Positions 7,576-16,125 of a DNA stretch of 17,945 nucleotides are shown in pieces. Every line of letters starts with the position of its first letter. Position 1 is the first letter of the stretch. Under the pieces are notes generated by a model. That model was not told the DNA's origin. It saw nothing but the letters and a program-made list of their open reading frames with translations, and ran no database searches. A program made the translations under genes and the position numbers. Source of the stretch: JARICQ01 sp964527205 (GTDB lineage Bacteria > Bacillota > Clostridia > Tissierellales > Tissierellaceae); contig CAZGQG010000035.1 in NCBI GenBank assembly GCA_964527205.1, positions 1 to 17,945 of the forward strand, read 5' to 3'.

Positions 7576-7604
7576 TTGCTATTTAAAGAGCTATAGATTA
7601 TAAT
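7576..7604 (+). promoter_or_regulatory. Promoter of the ilv operon
   Basis: TTGCTA (7576-7581), a 17-nt spacer and a perfect TATAAT (7599-7604) lie just upstream of the T-box leader. Transcription should start near 7611, giving a leader of about 330 nt before ilvA. Confidence 0.82.
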
Positions 7605-7610
7605 AGCATT

Positions 7611-7907
7611 TAAGTTAAAAAATTAAAAGTTTAGATGGAGACAAAAGTCTATTTAATTTAATTACAGAGAGCTGACGGCCGGTGAGAGTCAGTATTAAAA
7701 AATATTCGTAATAAATCACTCCAGAACTGTCAAGATGAAAATAGAGTAATCAAGACCGGGATTCTTCAAGAGAAGAAGCGCCACCGTTACATGGCTTAGG
7801 GTTAATTTATTGACCTGAAGAGTTAATTTTCGTGAGAAAATTATAAACTTGGGTGGTACCACGATTATTCGTCCCTAGTATATCTATATATACTAGGGAT
7901 TTTTTTG
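7611..7907 (+). promoter_or_regulatory. T-box leader (probably tRNA-Ile responsive) of the ilv operon
   Basis: The diagnostic T-box sequence GGGTGGTACCACG is at 7851-7863. Its UGGU should pair with the ACCA end of an uncharged tRNA whose discriminator base is A, as in tRNA-Ile. Upstream are typical Stem I elements: ACAGAGAGC near 7663, an apical CTGAC/GTCAG hairpin around GGCCGGTGAGA, and the 3' strand TCACTCC. By position the specifier is ATC (7715-7717, isoleucine), directly before ACTCC. Uncharged tRNA would stabilise the antiterminator (including ACG 7861-7863 with CGT 7870-7872 and GGG 7851-7853 with CCC 7873-7875) and allow transcription into ilvA. Charged tRNA permits the terminator. 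The T-box assignment is firm. The specifier was read by hand without folding the RNA. Confidence 0.9.
7872..7907 (+). terminator. Regulated terminator of the T-box leader
   Basis: CCCTAGTATA (7873-7882) and TATACTAGGG (7889-7898) form a perfect 10-bp stem, extended by a T-A pair, with a 6-nt loop, followed by a run of T residues. Its 5' arm is shared with the antiterminator, so the two structures exclude each other. Confidence 0.9.
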
Positions 7908-7938
7908 TGTTTAAAAATAAAATATATAAGGAGGAAAT

Positions 7939-9141
7939 ATGCTAAGACTTGGTGACTTTGAAAAGGCAAGAATAAGACTTGGCCCCCTAATAAGGAGGAC
8001 AAGATTAATACATAGTGATATATATTCAAGAGAAACTGGCAATGATATATACATTAAACCAGAAAATCTGCAAAGAACAGGATCCTTCAAGATAAGAGGG
8101 GCCTATAATAAGATGGCAAAATTAAGCCAAGATGAAAAGAAGAGGGGAGTTATAGCCTCCTCAGCTGGAAACCATGCCCAGGGTGTGGCCCTGGCAGGTA
8201 ATATGCTAGGCATAAGGACAACCATAGTGATGCCTAGGTATACACCTCTTATCAAGGTAGAGGCTACTAGGAACTACGGGGCAGATGTAATTCTAGAGGG
8301 TGAGGATTATGATGGGGCCTATAAAAGGGCCATAGAATTACAGGAGGAGAGGGGATACACCTTTGTTCATCCCTTTAATGATATGGATGTAATAGAGGGC
8401 CAGGGCACCATAGCCTTAGAAATCCTAGAGGAAGTTCCAGATGCAGATATGATCCTAGTTCCCATAGGGGGAGGAGGACTTATCTCAGGCATTGCTGCAG
8501 CAGCTAAGAAAAAGAATCCTGAGATTAAGATAATTGGAGTTGAGGCTGATGGAGCAGCTTCCGCCAAGCTATCCATGGAAAAGCTAAAGCTAACAGAGCT
8601 AAGGGAATCCAGCACCATAGCGGATGGGGCAGCAGTGAAGAAGATAGGAGACCTAAGTTTCCGCTATATAAGAGATTATGTAGATGAGATTATCACCGTG
8701 TCAGACTATGACCTAATGAGAGAATTCCTAGTTCTAGTGGAAAAGCATAAGATAGTGGCAGAAAATGCAGGAATACTTTCTGTAGCAGGCCTTAGAAAAC
8801 TCCAGGTGAGGGACAAAAAGATTATTTCAGTCCTAAGTGGAGGCAATATAGATGTACTTACCATAGCCTCCATGATAAACAAGGGTTTAGCTGCCCGGGG
8901 CAGGATACTTAAGTTTTCAGTGGATCTTCCAGACAAGTCTGGACAATTGGTAAATGTATCCAAGATCCTGGCAAGAAAAAATGCCAATGTAATAAAGCTA
9001 GACCACAATCAATTTAAAAATTTAGACAGATTCCACCATGTGGAACTGGAAGTTACAGTAGAGACCAATGGAGAAGAACATATAAGTGAGATAATCCATG
9101 CACTAGACAGTGAGGGCTACAAGATAGCCAGACTAGAATAA
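7939..9141 (+). CDS. ilvA: Threonine ammonia-lyase (threonine dehydratase)
   Basis: A PLP enzyme of 400 residues converting L-threonine to 2-oxobutanoate and ammonia, the first step committed to isoleucine. Lys51 in RTGSFKIRGAY should carry PLP. SSAGNHAQG (74-82) contacts the substrate, GGGGL (177-181) holds the cofactor phosphate, and SGGN (300-303) completes the site. A single ACT-type domain (about 323-400) follows. This is the short, roughly 400-residue architecture, unlike the ~514-residue E. coli IlvA with two regulatory repeats, and resembles enzymes often labelled catabolic. Its position as first gene after an ilv T-box argues for a biosynthetic role. AAGGAGG at 7928-7934 fixes the start. 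ilvB begins 18 nt downstream. Confidence 0.93.
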   Translation: MLRLGDFEKARIRLGPLIRRTRLIHSDIYSRETGNDIYIKPENLQRTGSFKIRGAYNKMAKLSQDEKKRGVIASSAGNHAQGVALAGNMLGIRTTIVMPRYTPLIKVEATRNYGADVILEGEDYDGAYKRAIELQEERGYTFVHPFNDMDVIEGQGTIALEILEEVPDADMILVPIGGGGLISGIAAAAKKKNPEIKIIGVEADGAASAKLSMEKLKLTELRESSTIADGAAVKKIGDLSFRYIRDYVDEIITVSDYDLMREFLVLVEKHKIVAENAGILSVAGLRKLQVRDKKIISVLSGGNIDVLTIASMINKGLAARGRILKFSVDLPDKSGQLVNVSKILARKNANVIKLDHNQFKNLDRFHHVELEVTVETNGEEHISEIIHALDSEGYKIARLE

Positions 9142-9159
9142 TAAAGGAAGGTGTTTAAG

Positions 9160-10866
9160 ATGAAAAACAAGAATATTAAGGGAGCAAGGATCCTACTAGA
9201 ATCCCTATCAAGGCTAGGTGTAGATACTATTTTTGGCTATCCAGGAGGATCTGTAATACCAATATACGATGAGATCTACAGCTTTGACAAGATAGACCAC
9301 TATTTTGCCAGACACGAACAGGGAGCAGCCCATGAGGCAGATGGCTATGCCAGAGCAACTGGAAAGGTTGGAGTTTGTCTAGCCACATCAGGACCGGGAG
9401 CTACAAATCTGGTAACAGGGATTATGACAGCCCATATGGATTCAGTTCCCCTCCTAGCCATTACAGGCCAGGTAGACAGTTCCCTCCTAGGCAAGGATGC
9501 CTTTCAGGAATCAGACATAGTGGGAATAACCCTACCTATTACCAAGATGAACTATCTGGTAAAGGACATAAGGGACCTGCCTAGGATTATAAAGGAAGCC
9601 TATTACATAGCTTCAACAGGAAGACCAGGACCAGTGCTTATAGATATACCCAAGGATGTGCAGGTGGGAGAATTAAGCATGGAGGAATATGATGAGCTTT
9701 TCAAGGAGGATTTAGACCTAGAGGGCTATACTCCAAATTACAAGGGCCATCCAGGACAGATAAGAAGAAGTAGGGACCTTATTAGGGAGGCTAAGAAACC
9801 TCTAATAATTGCAGGGGCAGGAGTTCTTAAGTCAGGGGCAACGGAGGAGCTTAGGGAATTGGCAGAAAAGATGGATATACCAGTAACCATGACCCTTCTA
9901 GGACTAGGGAGTTTTCCTTCAGACCATGAACTTTCCCTAGACATGCTAGGCATGCACGGTACAGTCTATGCCAACAAGGCCACCATAGATGCAGACCTTA
10001 TTATAGCAGCGGGAATGAGATTTGATGATAGGATAGCAGGCCAGCCAGGTGACTTTTGCAAGAATGCAAAGATAATTCATATAGATATAGATCCAGCAGA
10101 AATAGAAAAGAACAAGGGAGTGCAAATACCTATAGTGGGAGATTTAAAAACAGTCTTGACTGAACTTAATCTTCAGCTGGAAGGGAAGAAGAACACCTCT
10201 TGGGTAGACCAGGTCAAGGCTTGGAGAGAAGAATATCCAATGACCTACAAGAAGATGAGTGATAAGCTTATGCCCCAGGAAGTTCTAAGACATGTAGATA
10301 AGATTACAGGGGGTCAGGCTCTAGTTTCAACAGATGTAGGTCAGCACCAAATGTGGGCAGCCCAGTTTTTAAGCTTTAACAAAGCTAATAGTATCTTTAG
10401 TTCAGGAGGATCAGGAACCATGGGCTATGGACTTCCCGCAGCCATAGGAGCTCAGGTAGGAAGAAGGGATGAGTTGGTTCTAGCAGTTGTAGGAGATGGA
10501 GGTTTTCAAATGACCTTCCATGAATTAATGTTATTAAAACAGTATAAGCTACCAGTAAAGGTCCTTATCCTAAATAACTCCTACCTAGGCATGGTAAGAC
10601 AGTGGCAGGAATTATTCTTTGGAAGAAGATATAGCTCAGTGGAACTGGATGTGTCTCCAGACTTTGAAAAGATAGGAGAAGCCTATGGTATAGAAACTGT
10701 AACCCTGGCAACCAGAGAGGACTTGGAAGAGAAAATGGAAGGACTCCTAAGGTCAAATGAACCAGTAATTATAAACTGCCTGGTGGAAAGAGAAGCCAAT
10801 GTATTCCCAATGATACCAGCAGGCCAGTCTGCAGAAAATATGATAGGTTTGAGAGGTGAAATATAA
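9160..10866 (+). CDS. ilvB: Acetolactate synthase, catalytic (large) subunit
   Basis: A ThDP- and FAD-dependent enzyme of 568 residues. It condenses pyruvate with pyruvate (valine/leucine branch) or with 2-oxobutanoate (isoleucine branch). Catalytic Glu53 lies in RHEQGAAHEADGYAR. The ThDP/Mg motif runs from GDGG at 445-448 to NN at 472-473 (LILNNSYLGMVRQWQ), as in anabolic acetohydroxyacid synthases rather than the catabolic AlsS type. The start is the ATG at 9160, with AGGAAGG (9145-9151) 8 nt upstream. An in-frame GTG at 9151 overlaps that ribosome site and is unlikely. The stop overlaps the ilvN start by one base (TAATG), which implies translational coupling of the two subunits. Confidence 0.95.
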   Translation: MKNKNIKGARILLESLSRLGVDTIFGYPGGSVIPIYDEIYSFDKIDHYFARHEQGAAHEADGYARATGKVGVCLATSGPGATNLVTGIMTAHMDSVPLLAITGQVDSSLLGKDAFQESDIVGITLPITKMNYLVKDIRDLPRIIKEAYYIASTGRPGPVLIDIPKDVQVGELSMEEYDELFKEDLDLEGYTPNYKGHPGQIRRSRDLIREAKKPLIIAGAGVLKSGATEELRELAEKMDIPVTMTLLGLGSFPSDHELSLDMLGMHGTVYANKATIDADLIIAAGMRFDDRIAGQPGDFCKNAKIIHIDIDPAEIEKNKGVQIPIVGDLKTVLTELNLQLEGKKNTSWVDQVKAWREEYPMTYKKMSDKLMPQEVLRHVDKITGGQALVSTDVGQHQMWAAQFLSFNKANSIFSSGGSGTMGYGLPAAIGAQVGRRDELVLAVVGDGGFQMTFHELMLLKQYKLPVKVLILNNSYLGMVRQWQELFFGRRYSSVELDVSPDFEKIGEAYGIETVTLATREDLEEKMEGLLRSNEPVIINCLVEREANVFPMIPAGQSAENMIGLRGEI

Positions 10867-11351
10867 TGAAAAATTATGAAATCCTAATAATAGCAAAGAA
10901 CAATGATGGCATAGTATCCAGGATCATGGCCCTATTTAATAGGAGGGGCTACTATGTGAGAAAGATGACAGCAGGGGCCACAGATAAGCCGGGCTATACT
11001 AGACTTACCCTTAGTGTAAAGGGAGATGAGCAGATCCTAGACCAGATCCAAAAGCAGGTCTACAAGCTTATAGATGTGGTCAAGGTAAAGATTTTCCCCC
11101 AGGAGGGAGTTATTAGAAGGGAACTTATGCTTATAAAGATAAAGGCAGACAATGAGACCAGACCTCAAATAGTTCAGATAACAGAAATATACAGGGGCAG
11201 TGTCCTAGACGTATCCACAGAGGCCCTTACAGTAGAGTTAACTGGAGACGTGGAAAAGCTAAGAGGCTTTGAAGAATCCATGAAGCCCTACGGTATATTA
11301 GAAATTGCTAAAACAGGGGTACTGGCCATGAGCAGAGGACCAAAGATATAA
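10866..11351 (+). CDS. ilvN: Acetolactate synthase, regulatory (small) subunit
   Basis: A 161-residue partner of the large subunit, normal length for the IlvN/IlvH family. An N-terminal ACT domain (about 3-75, starting YEILIIAKNNDGIVSRI) would bind valine for feedback control. The C-terminal small-subunit domain (about 80-157) contains RRELMLIKIKAD and the conserved DVSTEALTVELTGD segment. It starts within the last base of the ilvB stop codon. A 46-nt A-rich gap separates it from ilvC. ilvH is an equally valid name. Confidence 0.93.
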   Translation: MKNYEILIIAKNNDGIVSRIMALFNRRGYYVRKMTAGATDKPGYTRLTLSVKGDEQILDQIQKQVYKLIDVVKVKIFPQEGVIRRELMLIKIKADNETRPQIVQITEIYRGSVLDVSTEALTVELTGDVEKLRGFEESMKPYGILEIAKTGVLAMSRGPKI

Positions 11352-11397
11352 AATAAAAATAGAAAAATAAATAGAAAAATTAAAGGGAGAGATAAAA

Positions 11398-12414
11398 ATG
11401 GCAAAGATGTTTTATGATAGGGATTGTAATTTAGATTTATTAAAGGAAAAAAAGGTGGCTGTAATAGGATATGGGAGTCAGGGTCATGCCCATGCTCTAA
11501 ATCTTATGGAATCAGGAGTAAACGTTACAGTGGGACTTTATAAGGAAAGCAAGTCCTGGAAGAAGGCAGAGGAAAAGGGCCTAAGGGTAGATACAGTAGC
11601 AGAGGCCTCTAAGTGGGCAGATGTGGTAATGATGCTGGTAAATGATGAAAAACAGGTAGAGCTCTATCAAGATGAGGTTTTAGAGCATCTGACTCCTGGA
11701 AAATACTTAGCCTTTGCCCATGGTTTTAATATCCACTACGGACAAATAGTTCCACCGGAGGATGTAAACGTATTTATGGTAGCACCAAAGGGACCAGGCC
11801 ACACAGTAAGATCAGAATTTGAAGCTGGTAGAGGAGTTCCATGTCTGGTAACTGCCTATCAGGACCCATCAGGAGATACCTTTGATTTAGCCCTGGCCTA
11901 TGCCAAGGCTTTGGGAGGAGCAAGAGCAGGAATCCTCCAAACCAGTTTCAAGGAAGAGACAGAAACAGATCTCTTTGGAGAACAGTCCGTGCTTTGCGGT
12001 GGGGTTACAGAACTTATGAAGGTGGGCTTTGAAGTCCTAGTAGAGGCAGGCTATGATCCAGAAAGTGCCTATTTTGAATGTGTACATGAAATGAAACTAA
12101 TCATAGATATGGTAGCAGAGTCCGGCTTAAGTGGTATGAGACAGTCCATCTCTGATACAGCAGAGTATGGAGATTATTCAGTGGGAAAGAGAATCATCAC
12201 AAAGGACACCAAGAGGGAAATGGAAAAGGTCCTAGAAGAAATCCAAGACGGATCCTTTGCTAAATCCTGGATCCTAGAAAACAAGGCCAATAGACCCTTC
12301 CTTAATGCAAAGAGAAGAGTGGAAAGAGAGCATCCAATGGAAAAGGTTGGTAAGGAACTAAGAGGTCTAATGACTTGGGCCAAGGAAGGGGAGGACTTAG
12401 ATGAGAAGCAATAA
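11398..12414 (+). CDS. ilvC: Ketol-acid reductoisomerase (class I)
   Basis: A 338-residue, short class I enzyme. It isomerises and reduces acetolactate or acetohydroxybutyrate to the dihydroxy acid, using Mg2+ and NAD(P)H. The Rossmann motif GYGSQGHAHALN is at 24-35. Metal and substrate residues are present: Asp191 and Glu195 (ETDLFGEQ), Glu227, Glu231 and Ser252 (SISDTAEYGD), with His108 and Lys131 in the active site. The cofactor-phosphate loop reads GLYKESKSW (46-54) where GLREGSxSW is common, so the usual Arg is Tyr and the Gly is Glu. This could weaken NADPH preference. The segment MMLVNDE (78-84) also departs from the common LLPDE. A GGGAG ribosome site precedes the ATG. Its last 14 nt overlap ilvD. 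Confidence 0.95.
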   Translation: MAKMFYDRDCNLDLLKEKKVAVIGYGSQGHAHALNLMESGVNVTVGLYKESKSWKKAEEKGLRVDTVAEASKWADVVMMLVNDEKQVELYQDEVLEHLTPGKYLAFAHGFNIHYGQIVPPEDVNVFMVAPKGPGHTVRSEFEAGRGVPCLVTAYQDPSGDTFDLALAYAKALGGARAGILQTSFKEETETDLFGEQSVLCGGVTELMKVGFEVLVEAGYDPESAYFECVHEMKLIIDMVAESGLSGMRQSISDTAEYGDYSVGKRIITKDTKREMEKVLEEIQDGSFAKSWILENKANRPFLNAKRRVEREHPMEKVGKELRGLMTWAKEGEDLDEKQ

Positions 12415-14059
12415 GGTAAAAGAGGGCATAGAAAAGGCTCCCCATAGGTCCCTTATGAAGGCCACAGGACTTACAGATGAGGAAATAAGAAAGCCCCTTA
12501 TAGGAGTGGTAAATAGCTTTAATGAAATAGTACCAGGCCACACCCACCTAAGGGGAATTACAGAGGCAGTAAAAAAGGGAGTCTTAATGGAAGGGGGAAC
12601 TCCCTTGGAGTTTCCTTCCATAGCAGTATGTGATGGTATAGCCATGAACCATGAGGGAATGAAATACTCCCTAGTAAGCAGGGAACTCATTACAGATTCC
12701 ATAGAGATAATGACCCTGGCCCATGGTCTTGATGGCCTGGTTATGGTAACTAATTGTGACAAGGTGGTACCAGGCATGCTTATGGCAGCAGCCCGCCTAG
12801 ACCTTCCCACTATAATAGTAAGTGGAGGCCCTATGCTGGCAGGTAGGCACAAGGGAGCAAAGCTTGACCTAAGCCTTATGTTTGAAGGAGTAGGGGCTGT
12901 AAAGGGAGGTAAGCTCTCAGAGGAGGAACTCTTAGAGATGGAAAACAAGGCCTGTCCTTCCTGCGGATCCTGTTCCGGTATGTACACAGCAAATTCTATG
13001 AACTGTATGACAGAGGCACTAGGTATGGCCCTTCCAGGTAATGGAACTGTACCTGCAGTCTTTGGAGAAAGACTTAGACTTGCCAAGTATTCCGGCATGC
13101 AGATAATGAAACTAGTGGAAAAGGACCTTAGACCAAGCCAAATACTTACTCCCCAGGCCTTTCAAAATGCCCTGGTAGTAGACATGGCCCTAGGATGTTC
13201 CACCAATACAGTGCTTCACCTCTCAGCCATAGCAGATGAGGCAGGGGTAGATATGGACCTGGATAGGATAAATGATGTAAGTGAGAAGACTCCCAATCTT
13301 TGCAAGCTTAGTCCAGCAGGGCCAGACCATATAGAAGACCTCTACTATGCAGGAGGCATCCAGGCTTTAATGGGAGAATTAAGTAAGAAGAACCTATTAG
13401 ATTTAGATGCACAGACAGTATTAGACAAGAATCTAGGAGAACTTATAAAGAACACTCAGGTGGAGGATTATGGGGTGATAAGACCTATAGAAGATCCCTA
13501 TAGTCAAACAGGGGGCATAGCAATTCTTAGGGGAAACCTGGCTCCAGAGGGGGCAGTGGTGAAGAGATCTGCAGTGGCAGAGGAAATGCTAGTTCATAGG
13601 GGGCCTGCTAGAGTATTTGATAGTGAGGAGGAGGCCATAGAGGCAATACTCTCTCAGGACATAGAAAAGGGCCAGGTCCTGGTTATAAGATATGAGGGAC
13701 CAAGGGGTGGGCCTGGTATGAGAGAGATGCTGGCGCCAACTTCATCCCTGGCAGGCATGGGCCTGGACAAGGATGTAGCCCTACTTACAGATGGAAGGTT
13801 TTCAGGAGCTACAAGGGGGGCCGCCATAGGTCACATTTCCCCAGAGGCAGCACAGGGAGGACCTATAGCCTTTGTAGAGGAGGGAGACATGATAGAGATA
13901 GACATGAATCTAGGAACTTTAAACCATGTAATTTCCCAGGAAGAATTAGAGAAGAGAAAGAAAAACTGGAAGCCTAAGGAGTCCCAGGCCAAGGGCTATC
14001 TGGCTAAATATAGGGAGCAAGTAAGCTCAGCCTCCACTGGGGCAGTATGTAGACCCTAA
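12401..14059 (+). CDS. ilvD: Dihydroxy-acid dehydratase
   Basis: A 552-residue iron-sulfur dehydratase making 2-oxoisovalerate and 2-oxo-3-methylvalerate, the transaminase substrates for valine and isoleucine. NCDKVVPGML (Cys119) and the CPSCGSCSGM cluster motif (Cys185, 188, 191) are clear. The early motif is VPGHTHL with no cysteine, as in the E. coli-type oxygen-sensitive [4Fe-4S] enzymes. The [2Fe-2S] class has a PCN motif with a cluster cysteine there. This fits an anaerobe. The ATG lies inside the end of ilvC (14-nt overlap) with GGGGAGG at 12388-12394, so translation is coupled. It is the last ilv gene. No clear terminator follows, so read-through into the next reductase gene is possible. 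Confidence 0.95.
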   Translation: MRSNKVKEGIEKAPHRSLMKATGLTDEEIRKPLIGVVNSFNEIVPGHTHLRGITEAVKKGVLMEGGTPLEFPSIAVCDGIAMNHEGMKYSLVSRELITDSIEIMTLAHGLDGLVMVTNCDKVVPGMLMAAARLDLPTIIVSGGPMLAGRHKGAKLDLSLMFEGVGAVKGGKLSEEELLEMENKACPSCGSCSGMYTANSMNCMTEALGMALPGNGTVPAVFGERLRLAKYSGMQIMKLVEKDLRPSQILTPQAFQNALVVDMALGCSTNTVLHLSAIADEAGVDMDLDRINDVSEKTPNLCKLSPAGPDHIEDLYYAGGIQALMGELSKKNLLDLDAQTVLDKNLGELIKNTQVEDYGVIRPIEDPYSQTGGIAILRGNLAPEGAVVKRSAVAEEMLVHRGPARVFDSEEEAIEAILSQDIEKGQVLVIRYEGPRGGPGMREMLAPTSSLAGMGLDKDVALLTDGRFSGATRGAAIGHISPEAAQGGPIAFVEEGDMIEIDMNLGTLNHVISQEELEKRKKNWKPKESQAKGYLAKYREQVSSASTGAVCRP

Positions 14060-14103
14060 TAAATCCTGAGGGAAATCACTTTGTTAAAATAAAGATTAAA
14101 ACA

Positions 14104-14138
14104 TTGCGTTTGACACCTCAATCCTATATAATTAAATT
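14104..14138 (+). promoter_or_regulatory. Promoter of the second reductase gene
   Basis: Two overlapping reads are possible: TTGCGT (14104-14109) with TATAAT (14127-14132) at 17 nt, or a perfect TTGACA (14110-14115) with TAAATT (14133-14138) at 17 nt. Either would start transcription just ahead of the AGGAGGAG ribosome site. This gives the gene expression independent of the ilv operon. Confidence 0.65.
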
Positions 14139-14167
14139 AAGAGTAAATATATAGGAGGAGAGATTAG

Positions 14168-16084
14168 ATGAGAATTTTAGAAAAGGCAAAGATTGGTAAT
14201 CTAGAGTTGAAGAACAAACTAGTAATGGTAGCCATGGGACCAGAGCTGGGAGATTTTGACCAGGGCACCATAGACTATTATGTAAGAAGGGCTAAGGGTG
14301 GGGCCTCTATGATCATGGTAAATGTACTAGCTACCAAGGACATAGATGGACCTGGGCCTAGCTCCCTTTTAAATGAAGAGAGCTATCCAGGCTTTAAGGA
14401 ACTTGTAGAAAGATGTCATGAATATGACTGTAAGGTATGTATACAGATTATGCCAGGAGTAGGTCTAGGAGGCAAGGCAGAGGGCAGAACTATGCCAGCC
14501 AGTGCATCCGCAGTAGCTCTTTATCCAGGAGCAGACATACATTTTCAGGAACTAAGCAAGGAAGAAATTAAATTTATCCAAGGAGAAGTATCAAAGACCC
14601 TAAAGCTAGCTAAAAAAGCTGGGGCAGATGCAGTGGAGATCCATGCCTATGGTGGTTACCTAACAGATAGGTTTATGACAGAAAAATGGAATATCCGTGA
14701 AGATGAATATGGTGGATCCTTTGAAAATAGGATGAGATTTTTAAATGAAATCATCCACAATACTCAGGAAGACCTAGGTAAGGACTTTCCACTTCTAGTA
14801 AAATACACACCTACCCACAATCTACCTGTTGAGGCAGGCTATAGGGGTATGGAAGAGGGAAAGAAGATTACAAAAATGTTAGAAGAAAAGGGAGTCCATG
14901 GTCTACATATAGATGTTGGTTGTCATGATAATTGGTATCAGGCCATGCCGCCAATCTACCAGCAGGAAACTGCACCACAAATGGCTGCAGCTCAGGAGAT
15001 AAAGAAGATTACTGATCTTCCAGTCCTATCCCATGGTAGATTAGGAGATATAGGTAAGGCTGAAAAGGCCTTGGAAAATGAATGGATAGATATAGTTGGA
15101 GTAGGAAGGGAATTCCTAGCAGATCCAGACTTCCCAAATAAGGTTAAGGAAAACCGTTCAGATGAAATAAGATACTGTATCTATTGTAATGAGGGATGTA
15201 TCAAGAGCGTATCTGAGGGCAAGCATATAGATTGTGCAGTAAATCCAGAGACTGGCTATGAGGGAAGAAAGGAAAATAAGAGGGCGGAAGATTCTAAGAA
15301 AGTCCTAGTAATAGGAGCAGGACCAGGAGGTTGTGAGGCAGCTATAAAGGCAGCTCAAGCAGGCCACCAGGTTGAAGTTTGGGAAAAAGAAGAAAGACTG
15401 GGAGGAAACTTCTACAATGCTTGCCTACCAGAATTTAAAAGAGATGGAAACAAGGTCCTGGATTATTATGAAAATATGCTTAATAAATTGGATATAGATG
15501 TAAAATATAATAAAAGAGCCACAGCAGATGATATCCTAGACTATGGAGCCGATCATGTAATAAATGCCACAGGAGGAAGTCCTGTAAGGCCTAGATCCAT
15601 TAAGGGTATAGAAAAGGACCATGTGGCCACAGCTACAGAGGTTCTGCAAAATAAGGCTATCCTAGGAGATAAGGTGGCAATTATAGGGGCAGGCCTAGTG
15701 GGAGTAGAGACAGGTATAGTACTGGCCAATAGTGGAAGGGATGTTACCCTAATAGAGATGATGGACAAGGTCTTACCAGAACCAGTATTTATTCAAAACC
15801 TAATGATGCTAAATCAACTCCTAGACAATCCAAGGATAAAGTCTAGAACTTCCACCAAGTTATTGGAAATAAGGGAAGAGTCTATCCTAGTAAGCAAGGA
15901 TGATGTAGAAGAAGAAATCCCATGCGACACAGTAATCCTAGCCATGGGCTTCGCACCAAACAATAAGATTTATGAAGAATTAAAGGATAAGATAGATATA
16001 GTAAACATAGGAGACAGTGTAAGAGCCAGAAAAGTAATAGACGCAACAAAAGAAGCTTTTGACGCAGTATTAAAGATTAAATAA
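14168..16084 (+). CDS. Divergent enoate-reductase-type NADH:flavin oxidoreductase (FMN, 4Fe-4S, FAD)
   Basis: A 638-residue enzyme with the same three-part architecture as the product of 2197-4140 but clearly divergent from it. The FMN barrel (1 to about 330) keeps the active-site tyrosine (Tyr164 in HAYGGYL) and the DEYGGSFENRM signature. The usual QLxHxGR loop is replaced by QIMPGVGLGG (93-102), and the early PM motif reads VAMG. Cysteines 337, 340, 344 and 356 (CX2CX3CX11C) match the spacing of E. coli 2,4-dienoyl-CoA reductase. GxGxxG motifs at 383-388 and 507-512 should bind FAD and NAD(P)H. AGGAGGAG (14153-14160) fixes the start. It probably reduces an unsaturated carboxylic or carbonyl compound or its CoA ester. 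The altered loop suggests a substrate different from the first enzyme's. BaiH-like is possible but unproven. Confidence 0.88.
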   Translation: MRILEKAKIGNLELKNKLVMVAMGPELGDFDQGTIDYYVRRAKGGASMIMVNVLATKDIDGPGPSSLLNEESYPGFKELVERCHEYDCKVCIQIMPGVGLGGKAEGRTMPASASAVALYPGADIHFQELSKEEIKFIQGEVSKTLKLAKKAGADAVEIHAYGGYLTDRFMTEKWNIREDEYGGSFENRMRFLNEIIHNTQEDLGKDFPLLVKYTPTHNLPVEAGYRGMEEGKKITKMLEEKGVHGLHIDVGCHDNWYQAMPPIYQQETAPQMAAAQEIKKITDLPVLSHGRLGDIGKAEKALENEWIDIVGVGREFLADPDFPNKVKENRSDEIRYCIYCNEGCIKSVSEGKHIDCAVNPETGYEGRKENKRAEDSKKVLVIGAGPGGCEAAIKAAQAGHQVEVWEKEERLGGNFYNACLPEFKRDGNKVLDYYENMLNKLDIDVKYNKRATADDILDYGADHVINATGGSPVRPRSIKGIEKDHVATATEVLQNKAILGDKVAIIGAGLVGVETGIVLANSGRDVTLIEMMDKVLPEPVFIQNLMMLNQLLDNPRIKSRTSTKLLEIREESILVSKDDVEEEIPCDTVILAMGFAPNNKIYEELKDKIDIVNIGDSVRARKVIDATKEAFDAVLKIK

Positions 16085-16101
16085 AGCACAAGGGGCCAGG
16101 C

Positions 16102-16119
16102 AAAACAGAGACTGTTTTT
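16102..16119 (+). terminator. Weak possible terminator after the second reductase gene
   Basis: AAAACAG (16102-16108), AGA, CTGTTTT (16112-16118) form a 7-bp, AT-rich hairpin with a short T-run, 18 nt after the stop. It is a marginal candidate because the stem is weak. Confidence 0.3.
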
Positions 16120-16125
16120 GATTTT

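Noticed and set aside
12397..13098. Long (233-codon) minus-strand reading frame inside ilvD
   Set aside because: It lies antisense to a fully conserved gene, has low-complexity Ser/Pro-rich translation and no ribosome site.
14060..14100. Possible terminator between ilvD and the second reductase gene
   Set aside because: Only a 4-bp CTTT/AAAG pairing with no T-run; too weak to call.
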